Virus record (IMG/VR): IMGVR_UViG_3300018424_000087
Coordinates: 1 to 34,618 of that record
Reading direction: 5' to 3' (one strand)
DNA from: a virus
Length of the DNA: 34,618 nt
How positions within the stretch are numbered: position 1 is the stretch's first letter; each line of letters begins with the position of its first letter. Shown here piece after piece: positions 1 to 6,800 of the stretch. The notes beneath the pieces were generated by a model. That model had not been told where the DNA came from. It did not search any database and saw only the letters and a list, made by a program, of their open reading frames with translations. Position numbers and translations under genes: made by a program.

Positions 1-144
1 TATTTCTCGATCTGCATGGAGGACAGCGCATGGCGTTCATCCAATTCTGGTCAAGGGGGAGGCGGTCAATCACAGCGAAGTGTTCCGAACTCGGCCTCTC
101 CGAAGAGCGCAGACCATTCGGAACTAGAGGACGTAGACTTTTAG
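1..144 (+). CDS. ssb: C-terminal end of single-stranded DNA-binding protein (partial)
   Basis: Frame 1 is open from the window edge to a TAG at 142-144. The 47 residues have the layout of an SSB tail: an end of the folded part, then a Gly/Gln/Ser-rich flexible linker (GQGGGGQSQ), then an acidic tip ending LEDVDF with a terminal Phe. In bacterial and phage SSBs this tip docks partner proteins of replication and recombination. The OB-fold itself lies outside the window, so the assignment rests on the tail alone. The neighbours fit: an HNH protein starts 5 bases after the stop and a DUF3310 protein follows. An overlapping frame starting at 30 has a good SD but covers this tail and is probably not used. 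Confidence 0.72.
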   Translation, partial: YFSICMEDSAWRSSNSGQGGGGQSQRSVPNSASPKSADHSELEDVDF

Positions 145-149
145 TTCTC

Positions 150-425
150 ATGTTTAAATCAGAGGACTATCTCAAGGATGTTCGCAGTCATGCTTGCCTG
201 ATCTGTGGCAAGGATGGGGTTGATGCACACCATCTGAGATCCTCTGTTACTGGTATACATACCGGAATTGGCATGAAGCGGTGCGGCGATGATCTCGCCG
301 TGCCGCTATGCCGGACAGATCACATGCTTTGCCATGAGTTTGGCAGAGAGATAAAATTCTGGATCAAATACGGCGTCGATCCTATCCATTGGGCAGAGGA
401 AAACTTTAAAAAGTGGAAGACTTAG
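150..425 (+). CDS. HNH-type/DUF968-like putative nuclease
   Basis: The 91-residue product has the cysteine/histidine pattern of the DUF968/Ref-like HNH group: CLICG near residue 16, then DAHH, then a GDDLAVPLCRTDH block and CHEFG. These residues would form a zinc site and a beta-beta-alpha-metal nuclease fold. Related proteins sit in phage recombination and replication modules, and here the gene directly follows the SSB end. I chose ATG 150 because the family begins with a short 'YLKDVRSHACLICG' lead-in and the 40 codons back to ATG 30 lie over the SSB tail. No strong SD lies at the right distance from 150 (AGAGGA is about 18 bases away), so translation may be coupled to SSB termination. Nuclease activity is inferred. 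Confidence 0.7.
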   Translation: MFKSEDYLKDVRSHACLICGKDGVDAHHLRSSVTGIHTGIGMKRCGDDLAVPLCRTDHMLCHEFGREIKFWIKYGVDPIHWAEENFKKWKT

Positions 426-886
426 CCATTAAATTTGAAGCCCAACTTGTTTCTGCAAGCATGACAGCAAATGGCGGACACAAGATCGTCTTGAGAATAA
501 ACCCAGAAGACATATTGGATAACCCATACAACTCGCCAGAGAAGTCTATGGAGGCTTCAAAGGTGAGATCCCTAATGCTTCAACAACCGAACACAAGATT
601 CATATGCGCTCTTGTTCAGCTAGAATCTGACAGCGACCAGCCAGTCGAGCCTGAGTCTATAGTGAGGGCTAGGAAGATATCGAATGTTATCTCCATGCTT
701 TGCCGAACTGAGAATGAAGAGCTTCTTGAATGGTTGAGCCATAGATTTATATGGCTAGAAGAGGATAAAGATTCCCTTTCCGCCCTGAAGGAAGTAGCTG
801 GATTTAAATCTAGGTCCGAGTTAAAGTCCAACCCGGAAGCTGTTGAGTCTCTAGAAAGGATTGTCCGTGAGTACCGATCGAGCTAG
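413..886 (+). CDS. Hypothetical early protein, 157 aa
   Basis: I do not recognise the family. It begins at a GTG inside the end of the HNH gene (13-base overlap). AGAGGA stands 12 bases upstream, so the start is plausible but not certain. The N-terminal ~30 residues look like beta strands (IKFEAQLVSASMTANGGHKIVLRI). The rest is charged and helical, with a tryptophan/acidic patch (WLSHRFIWLEEDKD). There are no membrane segments or catalytic motifs. Its position between the HNH gene and DUF3310 suggests an accessory role in replication or recombination. Six of its ten isoleucine codons are ATA, the codon read by the tRNA encoded downstream. Confidence 0.6.
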   Translation: MEDLAIKFEAQLVSASMTANGGHKIVLRINPEDILDNPYNSPEKSMEASKVRSLMLQQPNTRFICALVQLESDSDQPVEPESIVRARKISNVISMLCRTENEELLEWLSHRFIWLEEDKDSLSALKEVAGFKSRSELKSNPEAVESLERIVREYRSS

Positions 887-1133
887 TCAAAACTTTGACC
901 CTGTAACCAAGCCTGCCCATTACACGGAAGACAGGGAGCATGAAACGATTGACGTGATAGAAGATTGGAATCTTGATTACCATCTAGGCAACGTAGTTAA
1001 GTATATTTCTAGAGCTGGTAGAAAGGGATCCTTGCTAGAGGATCTCAAGAAGGCAGATTTCTTTCTCCACAGAAGACTCGATATCGAGTACGAGCGAGAA
1101 GAAGAAAGGGCTAAGCGCGAATGGGAGGGGTGA
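867..1133 (+). CDS. DUF3310 family protein
   Basis: The protein carries the DUF3310 signature: a 'KPAHYT' block near residue 15, then 'IDVIEDWNLDYHLGNVVKYISR' split across the core, then AGRKGSLLEDLKKADFFLHR. The domain is common in phages and is also found in T7 gp1.7, a nucleotide kinase. Kinase activity is not established for the small stand-alone forms. GTG 867 is preferred over TTG 861 because AAAGGA at 855-860 is 6 bases from 867 and directly abuts 861. The start lies inside the preceding gene (20-base overlap). The C-terminus is a charged helix rich in Arg and Glu. Membership of the family is clear; the biochemical role is not. Confidence 0.85.
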   Translation: MSTDRASQNFDPVTKPAHYTEDREHETIDVIEDWNLDYHLGNVVKYISRAGRKGSLLEDLKKADFFLHRRLDIEYEREEERAKREWEG

Positions 1134-1300
1134 AAAATAGAAAAGGCGACTCCATCAATCGCGAATGGTACGAAGCTCACACCGATAATAAGTTAACCAG
1201 AGTTATGGTTGTGTACGGGGGGAAGAAGAGAATGGTCTGGGGTATAAAGAGCGGTGATTCATACCGCTTTGTAGACAAGTCCAAGGCTGTTCTCAGGTAG
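1121..1300 (+). CDS. Small hypothetical protein, 59 aa
   Basis: An ATG at 1121 inside the end of the DUF3310 gene opens 59 codons ending at TAG 1298-1300. AAAGGG at 1105-1110 gives a 10-base SD spacing. The product is basic, with NREWYEAH early, a likely beta strand (TRVMVVYGG), KKRMVWGIK, and a short SYRFVDKSKAVLR end, as expected of a compact beta-rich phage protein. No family is recognised. The overlap style matches the three genes before it, which supports its being real. The frame remains open for 45 codons after the TAG, but no evidence favours readthrough. Confidence 0.55.
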   Translation: MGGVKNRKGDSINREWYEAHTDNKLTRVMVVYGGKKRMVWGIKSGDSYRFVDKSKAVLR

Positions 1301-1303
1301 TTT

Positions 1304-1411
1304 GCTGGCAACCTGAAAGAAGGGTTGATCGGGAGCGATCCTTTACAACGGGGATGGATGAATATCTCGTTGCCAGCATATGATGACAGAGATAATCCAT
1401 CCCTCTCCCGA
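1304..1411 (+). ncRNA. Candidate structured RNA with H-type pseudoknot
   Basis: This gap between the last rightward ORF and the tRNA holds four mutually compatible helices. The outer arm is 1329-1335 with 1405-1411 (7 bp), then 1350-1359 with 1395-1404 (9 bp plus one G-U), then 1363-1368 with 1389-1394 (6 bp). The 3' strand 1389-1411 is thus fully paired. The hairpin loop starts with GTTGCCAGC (1369-1377), a perfect 9-bp complement of GCTGGCAAC at 1304-1312. This gives a pseudoknot with no linker at the helix junction and an 11-base A-rich third loop. It ends 4 bases before the tRNA. No known RNA family was recognised. Strand is assumed from the tRNA and the adjacent genes. Confidence 0.55.
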
Positions 1412-1415
1412 CCGT

Positions 1416-1492
1416 GGGCTCGTAACTCAGTCGGTTAGAGTGCCGTTCTTATAAAGCGGTGGTCGCGGGTTCGAGTCCCGCCGAGCCTACCA
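1416..1492 (+). tRNA. tRNA-Ile (anticodon UAU)
   Basis: The cloverleaf is complete. The acceptor stem is 1416-1422 with 1482-1488 (one G-U). The D arm spans 1425-1441, and the anticodon stem is CCGTT/AGCGG around the loop CTTATAA, with anticodon TAT at 1450-1452. A 5-base variable region is followed by the T arm GCGGG-TTCGAGT-CCCGC. Discriminator A and an encoded CCA end at 1492. The anticodon reads AUA. Most bacteria decode AUA with a lysidine-modified CAU tRNA, so a phage-supplied UAU species is a plausible translation aid. The 3' end lies one base from the stop codon of the convergent gene. Confidence 0.93.
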
Positions 1493-1493
1493 C

Positions 1494-1709
1494 CTACCTG
1501 TCAGCAATCCTCATGCTGATACTGATACCGTCTATAACATTCCTTATGCTTTTCCTAAGCTCGTAGATAAGGTTCTCATCTAGAACTTGTTCTACTTCAT
1601 CGGTAATCAGAAATCCCTCTGCGTTCATAAGACATACCTTTGCTTGATATAAACTAGCCAGAGATTTCTTCTGATTAGAAATCTCCGCTCTCAACATTTC
1701 CACCTTCAT
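1494..1709 (-). CDS. Small hypothetical protein, 71 aa
   Basis: This is the last leftward gene and it ends one base before the tRNA. ATG 1709 lies inside the end of the metallopeptidase gene (35-base overlap), with AGG about 7 bases upstream. The product is largely helical: residues 1-28 have a heptad-like pattern (MLRAEISNQKKSLASLYQAK), with a second amphipathic helix near the C-terminus (YELRKSIRNVIDGISISMRI). It has a single cysteine, no membrane segment and no recognised family. The overlap with the upstream gene suggests translational coupling. Function unknown. Confidence 0.6.
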   Translation of the reverse strand: MKVEMLRAEISNQKKSLASLYQAKVCLMNAEGFLITDEVEQVLDENLIYELRKSIRNVIDGISISMRIADR

Positions 1710-2073
1710 AAAAATACCTGTTCTCTACTTCGTACAATATTGAATAGAAGTTTTTATCATGACCACCATATTTTCTTTTCCAGTGTGGTCCGTGTTTGTA
1801 GTGCGAAATCACATGGCAGTATTCATGTATCAATACGGATATAGATTCACTTCTAGATAAGAACTTGCTGACTCTAATGAGCGGAGTACCACTTCCAAGC
1901 TCGACATAACCCAAGCAATCCTTTTCGGATTTGGGTAGTTTTTCGACCCTCAAACGAGTTTTTCGACCGTACTCATTTATTAGCCATTTATGTATCTGGT
2001 GCAACCTATCTCTCTTGGGTATCTGTTTACGAATACTTCGCCTTGATCCTTTCCATTCCGATCCATTCGACAT
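1675..2073 (-). CDS. SprT-like zinc metallopeptidase domain protein
   Basis: The 132-residue product contains HEYCH (residues about 83-87), followed some 18 residues later by GGHDKNF, whose histidine is the expected third zinc ligand. This HExxH-(n)-H(D) order is that of SprT/Spartan-like and related small metallopeptidases. ATG 2073 is preferred over GTG 2082 because AGGTGA lies 5 bases upstream of it. The start is inside the end of the phosphoesterase gene (47-base overlap). The N-terminus is strongly basic, which would suit nucleic-acid contact. SprT-like proteins can digest DNA-crosslinked proteins, but the substrate here is unknown. There is no signal peptide, so it presumably acts in the cytoplasm. 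Confidence 0.72.
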   Translation of the reverse strand: MSNGSEWKGSRRSIRKQIPKRDRLHQIHKWLINEYGRKTRLRVEKLPKSEKDCLGYVELGSGTPLIRVSKFLSRSESISVLIHEYCHVISHYKHGPHWKRKYGGHDKNFYSILYEVENRYFYEGGNVESGDF

Positions 2074-2905
2074 CGAAGTCACCTGACTTTACGTTATGCA
2101 GTACAGACAATCCTCTTCTCCACATCTGATTAGCCGGACCAGCCCAAGCCTCTGAGTGTTCAAAGTAACACCCAGCCACTAGGCCATGTAGGCTTTTACC
2201 CATGCTGTCCGTCCTTACGGAGTGGTCATATGTATGGGTATGGCCCTGTATGCAAGTCCCAAATTGCTTAGTCAGCAGACTAGCTGCCTGATGAAGTCCA
2301 GATATCGGCCTGCCCATAACGCCAGACGTGAAGTAATGCGCGAATGAGCATCCATGTATCTTTTTAGGTACAAGAAATGGAACCTCTTCCCATCCCAGAT
2401 CAGATAACCTTAGATCTTTTGTGGATATAATCTCCTCAAATCTAGGCTCTGAATCAATGAACTTCGATATTCTGTTTTCATGGTTACCCATGCAGAACAC
2501 AAGCTCTGGATTGTATTTATTTTCTTCTTTAGTTCCTTTGTTGTATTCATCTATCTGGTTGTGGAACCTGAGCATCCCATCAAGTCCAACATCTATATCT
2601 TTCCAGTAAGACGCTCCATTGAAAGACTTGCTTCCGGGTTTCTCAAAGGAGTTCAGCGAGTGCATGTCCCACAAATCGCCGAGGTTGACTACGTAGTCAG
2701 GCTTTATATCAACGACCATCCTGCCTAACCATTCGTATCTATGATTTGGTATACCCGGCTTTGCGTGACTGTCTGGTATGACCAGTATTTTCTTGCCGAG
2801 CTTAGGCTTTCTGTCGTTTCTTTTGTACGGAGGGGGTGGCTTCATCTGGTGTATCCCCCTCCTGATCTTCTCTTCCTCTGCGTCGATCTTTTGTTTGTTG
2901 TCCAT
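2027..2905 (-). CDS. Calcineurin-like metallophosphoesterase
   Basis: The metallophosphoesterase motifs appear in order: IPDSH (about residues 43-47, with H for the second metal ligand), NLGDLWD (74-80), MGNHEN (139-144) and GHTHTYDH (221-228). They would hold a two-metal centre that cleaves phosphomonoester or phosphodiester bonds. The substrate cannot be read from the sequence; phage members act on DNA ends, RNA or small phosphates. ATG 2905 sits immediately after the U-tract of an intrinsic terminator and lacks a clean SD. An in-frame ATG at 2845 (residue 21) has AGGAGG 12 bases upstream and may be the true start, giving 272 residues. The last 47 bases overlap the metallopeptidase gene. 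Confidence 0.85.
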   Translation of the reverse strand: MDNKQKIDAEEEKIRRGIHQMKPPPPYKRNDRKPKLGKKILVIPDSHAKPGIPNHRYEWLGRMVVDIKPDYVVNLGDLWDMHSLNSFEKPGSKSFNGASYWKDIDVGLDGMLRFHNQIDEYNKGTKEENKYNPELVFCMGNHENRISKFIDSEPRFEEIISTKDLRLSDLGWEEVPFLVPKKIHGCSFAHYFTSGVMGRPISGLHQAASLLTKQFGTCIQGHTHTYDHSVRTDSMGKSLHGLVAGCYFEHSEAWAGPANQMWRRGLSVLHNVKSGDFDVEWIGMERIKAKYS

Positions 2906-2937
2906 AAAAGAAAAAGCCCCCGCACTAAGCGAGGGCT
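2906..2937 (-). terminator. Intrinsic terminator after lysis cassette
   Basis: Read leftward, AGCCCTCGC and GCGGGGGCT form a 9-bp stem (one G-U) around TTAGT, followed by TTTTCTTTT. On the opposite strand the G-U becomes a C-A mismatch, so the structure suits leftward RNA. It lies 10 bases after the Rz1 stop and directly before the phosphoesterase ATG. Confidence 0.85.
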
Positions 2938-2947
2938 AATCTCCTTG

Positions 2948-3190
2948 TCAATCTCTGATAGAATCTATAGCATTGCAGAACATATCTATATCTATTAGAT
3001 ATTCTAGTATAGGTTCTGGTATGTCATCATTCCTTAGGGATGCTATCGCTTCTTCGTTCGGAGCTGGACAGGGAGGTACTATCGCCTCCACCGGACGCTT
3101 CACGCATCCTCCGCTCCCAACGCTTAATAAGAAGACTGCGAGAAGGGCGTGGGCCAACGAGCTTTTCCATTGCACGGATAGACCTCTCAA
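2948..3190 (-). CDS. Rz1: o-spanin, Rz1-like outer-membrane lipoprotein
   Basis: This gene starts inside the i-spanin gene in another frame and runs 79 bases past its end. The 80-residue product has a basic N-terminus, a hydrophobic stretch (ALLAVFLLSVGSGG) and a cysteine at residue 29 suited to lipidation. The SGGC lipobox lacks the usual Leu at -3. The mature part begins with a short proline-rich stretch (VPPCPAP), as in Rz1 proteins, then an acidic C-terminus. With the i-spanin it would bridge inner and outer membranes and complete lysis. The overlapping architecture is a hallmark of two-component spanins. The name rests on architecture rather than sequence similarity. Confidence 0.78.
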   Translation of the reverse strand: MRGLSVQWKSSLAHALLAVFLLSVGSGGCVKRPVEAIVPPCPAPNEEAIASLRNDDIPEPILEYLIDIDMFCNAIDSIRD

Positions 3191-3317
3191 CTTTCTTCTC
3201 TGCTGATTCTTTCTCAGAGCTGATCCTACCTACATATTCCTTGCCCATACCCCATAGGATAAAGACAATGAAAAGCATTATAGATAAAATCAATATTAAA
3301 ATAACAGGCTCAAGCAT
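3027..3317 (-). CDS. Rz: i-spanin, Rz-like inner-membrane protein
   Basis: The 96-residue product starts with one N-terminal membrane segment (ILILILSIMLFIVFILWGM, about residues 6-24). A charged periplasmic helix follows (EYVGRISSEKESAEKKVERS) and then a basic, Ser-rich end. This is the layout of Rz-type i-spanins. The start ATG 3317 shares one base with the stop of the holin gene (TGATG), so translation is probably coupled. The o-spanin gene begins within it. After peptidoglycan is cut, the pair would fuse or disrupt the outer membrane, which implies a Gram-negative host. Confidence 0.78.
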   Translation of the reverse strand: MLEPVILILILSIMLFIVFILWGMGKEYVGRISSEKESAEKKVERSIRAMEKLVGPRPSRSLLIKRWERRMREASGGGDSTSLSSSERRSDSIPKE

Positions 3318-3493
3318 CAGCCATTGCTGGCCTTGCCGAAGTTAGCGCCGAGCGTGTTGATGACATTGAGGACAAAGGCGACAATCTTGTTATCGCTTTC
3401 ATTCGGAGTCATCGTTGCAATCACAGCAAACGCTCCAACTAAATTAAGAACAACCTCAACCACGTTCGAGAAATTCTCAGTCAACCATTCCAT
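3317..3493 (-). CDS. Small holin-like membrane protein, 58 aa
   Basis: An ATG at 3493 overlaps the endolysin TAA (TAATG), with GAGGTG 7 bases upstream, and opens 58 codons ending in TGA at 3319-3317. Residues 10-28 (NVVEVVLNLVGAFAVIATM) form a plausible membrane segment. A polar turn follows (TPNESDN), then an amphipathic helix (KIVAFVLNVINTLGANFGKA). Similar small proteins with a 'DNKIV...ANFGKA'-like tail are seen in marine phage lysis modules. The position between endolysin and spanins supports a holin role. Function is inferred from context and hydrophobicity only. Confidence 0.68.
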   Translation of the reverse strand: MEWLTENFSNVVEVVLNLVGAFAVIATMTPNESDNKIVAFVLNVINTLGANFGKASNG

Positions 3494-3816
3494 TATCTCA
3501 CACCTCTATTCTTTGGCTGGAACTCTATGTGTATATGATCTTTCTCAAGTACAACATCGAACTCGCTGCCAAGTTCTTCAGCTAAGCCCTCTGTGAACTC
3601 AGCTAAACCTTTAGATTCTATTGCCCATATCCTTATATCAGCAGCATACCCAATATAATGAAGGGAACCGTGAGAATGCTTCCCGTCAACAATGGACGTT
3701 AGAACCATCTCGTTTATTCCCATACTGTTAAAGTATCCATGAGCTATATCTATACCTAGCACAAGCTCAGGCTTTATGCCGTTGATAGAAACTCCGTGCT
3801 TAGTCCTAATCGCCAT
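3493..3816 (-). CDS. Endolysin, M15-type peptidoglycan peptidase
   Basis: The 107-residue protein has the zinc-binding pattern of peptidase family M15: SLHYIGYAAD (residues 51-60; ligands His53 and Asp60) and EKDHIHIEF (91-99; His94/His96 region). Phage M15 enzymes cut peptide stems or bridges of peptidoglycan. It is a single catalytic domain with no signal peptide or cell-wall-binding domain, as is usual for Gram-negative phages, so it needs the adjacent holin to reach its substrate. ATG 3816 touches the end of the giant gene. The next gene starts at its stop codon. Confidence 0.85.
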   Translation of the reverse strand: MAIRTKHGVSINGIKPELVLGIDIAHGYFNSMGINEMVLTSIVDGKHSHGSLHYIGYAADIRIWAIESKGLAEFTEGLAEELGSEFDVVLEKDHIHIEFQPKNRGVR

Positions 3817-6800
3817 CAGTTTATTCCCCTAAAGAACGGTATAGGTCCGGGCATCATTTTAGTAAACTCCTGCGTGTTACTAAGAATCTGCTTTATTCTA
3901 TTATCTATACCATCAATTATATCTCTTTTTCGGGAATCATCCATATTCTTATCTAGGAAAACCCTAGTCTTCATAGACCTTAGTTCATTAAGATCTGTTT
4001 GAATGCTTTCAAGAGAACTCTTTATGGACAGAACATCAGCGTATTTCTCTCTCATTTCCATAGCTCTTTCGGGATCTTCTTTTTCTAGATCTCTGAGCCC
4101 TGAAACAATTCCCCTGACAGAGAAGAAGAAATCATTCCATCTTTGCGTCTGCCCTTCTGATGCGTTGGCACTTTGGAATATCGCACCGACGATCGGGATT
4201 TCATCCTGCCTCCAATTCATCATGATCGGCTTTCCGCTAACCAAAGACGTTACTGAATCGAGTAAGCCAAGCATGTAGCTACCCATAGTCCCAGCATATC
4301 CTTCTAGAACATGCTCGACAGAAAGGGGGCTAAGCGGTACTGGGCTCAGGTATGAAAGCTGCTTTGCGAACTCGCTGGTATAATATTTAGCTTGAAGTTC
4401 TTTCGGCCTATCTTGCATATACTCAGGAACGATAGGCTTGCCGGTAAACCAACTCTTATTAACCAAGACTTCAAATATCGGAGCCACCGCTTGCGGTCCA
4501 GTCAGCGGAAGCTCAAGCGAGTTGACGATTCCTCTAGTTACGGAATTCCCAGCTTCCCTAAGCGACTCATCTTGTAGTATGGCTCTAGTTATATGCTCTG
4601 GAATTACCTTGAATATAAGACCAACTTCAAAGGGGATGGGTATCTTTAAAGTTGTTTGACCGGGTAGCGTAATGAGCCAGTTGTCATCTCTTTCCGCGTC
4701 TGTCGCGCCCTTGTATTCTTCATCGTCTATGGATAGGGATGTATACAGGACAGTCATAGCTGCCAGAAACAGTCCCCTTCTCAAGAACGATGCTTGAGCT
4801 TCTTCCTTACCCAACCTGTTAGCTGAATACTCTCCAGTTAAAGACCTGTATATCACGTCCAAGCCTTGCATTCTCGCGTTGAAGAACGGAAGGGTTGGCA
4901 GTATGGTATTTAGGAAAGCATTGTTTCCCTTTCTGGTGAAGTTCAGAACTTCCATAGCCTGAAATATTGCTTCGGCTTCGGCCTCGGCTCTTCCAACGCC
5001 CTTGTTGAGCAGTCTCTGTAGAGTGTCCTCATAGACTACTTGCCTTGTCGCAGCATCGGAAACTTGAGATGCTTCACCCAGCGAATCCCATATTCTTGAG
5101 AAGATGGGAGTGACAGAATCAACACTCCCCTTCTTCATGGTCATTCCCTGCTTACGCATCTTCTTTCTGAAGTTTTCTTCAAACTTCTTAGGCTCGAACA
5201 CATAATCGTACCCGCCTACGATCCCAGCATTTTCAAGTACTGAGTAGGTCTGTGTTCTGTCGCCAGATAGATCACCAATGAATTTATTCATAGTGTCTAT
5301 TACTGGTTTCATTTCCACACCGGATGTAACATAAGAAGATACTGAATCCCTGAACAAGTTCCTGAATATAAACATAGGACTTCTTGCTACGGACTCTCGC
5401 AACCAAGAAGCTGGCTTAGCGAAGAACGGGGATATGGATACGTTCGGCCTTGTAAATCCCTCTATCGCAGCAACCAACTTATCATCAGTAACATCAAAGT
5501 ATCTCTCTTCTCCGTTGACCCTCACTGTGTAGTATGCGGGATCAACATATCCATTCTCATCCGCAAATACTTCTGTTGCGATCCCTGCATCGACAGCATC
5601 TTTCATGGTCTGCTGAGCTGCAAGATTCTTCATGCCAGCAGTTATTGATGCGCTTAGGTTTTTCATGATGCCCGTGAGGGGATCATCTAGCTGCTGCTCT
5701 CCACCCTTCATCCTTCTGGGTACTTTATTGTCTATAAGGCTAGGGAATAAACTCTTTAGCCTTCTCACTCTTCCCAGTGTGAGATCAATTCCTTCATCCT
5801 GAAGAATCTGCTTGAATATCTCCGGCCTTACGCCTTCTTCCCCGGTACCATCCAGATCTAAGTTTCTGTAGAAGGGAATGTAGTCAGCGTACTTAACAAA
5901 TACTCTCGCGAGTTCTTCGTTGATTACGCCTGTGTCTTTCAAGAACTCGACTAGGCTTCCATTCCATTCTTCGTAATCTCTTCTCACGCTCTCGAAGAGC
6001 TGTAGATTCCCGCTGCTATTTACATAGTCATTAACTCTGTTCACTTCTTCTTGTGACAGAGGAGTAAGCCTTCCTGATCTCATGATATTTGTAGATCTGT
6101 TTGCGACCATCCAAGTCGCCCACTCTCTATACAAATATTCATTAGATTCAAACAGTGGCTGAAGAGCCTGCGTTAAACTCTTTTTTGTCGGATCTATTCT
6201 TGCGATCCCGCCTCTTAAAACTACGGCTCCATTGTTTATCATTGCTGAAGTGAGACTGTTGGATCTGTCAGCTAAGAGCCATAGGGAATGAGCATTCGTG
6301 CTTGCGAGTAGCTCTCTCTCATCTTTCTTGCGTAAAGATGCTTTCTTATTTACTTTAGCTATGTAATCATATTTATCTAGGAATGCAGACCTGAATCTAG
6401 ATATGTATTCTTTTCTTTTTTCATCATCAAATATGATGGACTTTATCTTGTCAAAGAAAGACTCTTGAACATTCGGCTTTGCGTAAAGAGTGTTGAGTAT
6501 TTGTTCAATACTTCTATCTACTCTCGGCTCCGTCCTGACGATTCTATTTTTATTTGAAGCAGATAATCTTTCAGGCTTTGTATTTCCGTCTGCTATCGAC
6601 GCAGATCTGATGCTAAGTCTTTCGTCAGACTCGAAAGCAGGACGCTTTTTAGCGTAGAGTTTCTTAACTATTGATATGGCTTTGTCTTCGTAGATGACGT
6701 AGTTCTTTGCTTTCGGATCGTAACCCGGCGTTAGTGAGGCGGCATCATAGTAATGCCCCTTGATTCCGTACTTATTCAAAAGCTCTGAAGCGTACTGCTC

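Noticed and set aside
30-149. N-terminal 40 codons of the HNH ORF starting at ATG 30 with a good SD
   Set aside because: They overlap the SSB tail in another frame, look unlike the family start and are Arg/Ser-rich as expected of a shadow frame. ATG 150 fits better, although the SD at 18-23 leaves a little doubt.
1304-1411. HDV-like, hammerhead or twister ribozyme as the identity of the tRNA-adjacent RNA
   Set aside because: The helix order A-B-C-D-A'-D'-C'-B' does not match the HDV fold, and I find no CTGATGA/GAAA hammerhead core or twister core.
1301-1438. Stop-free frame after the TAG at 1298, with a pseudoknot 3 bases downstream, as a readthrough system
   Set aside because: Forty-five open codons are not improbable by chance and the frame runs into the tRNA; the spacer is shorter than in known readthrough pseudoknots. 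The tRNA-adjacent RNA reading is simpler.
1465-1492. tRNA 3' end as a phage attachment site
   Set aside because: No integrase gene and no second copy of the segment are present in the window.
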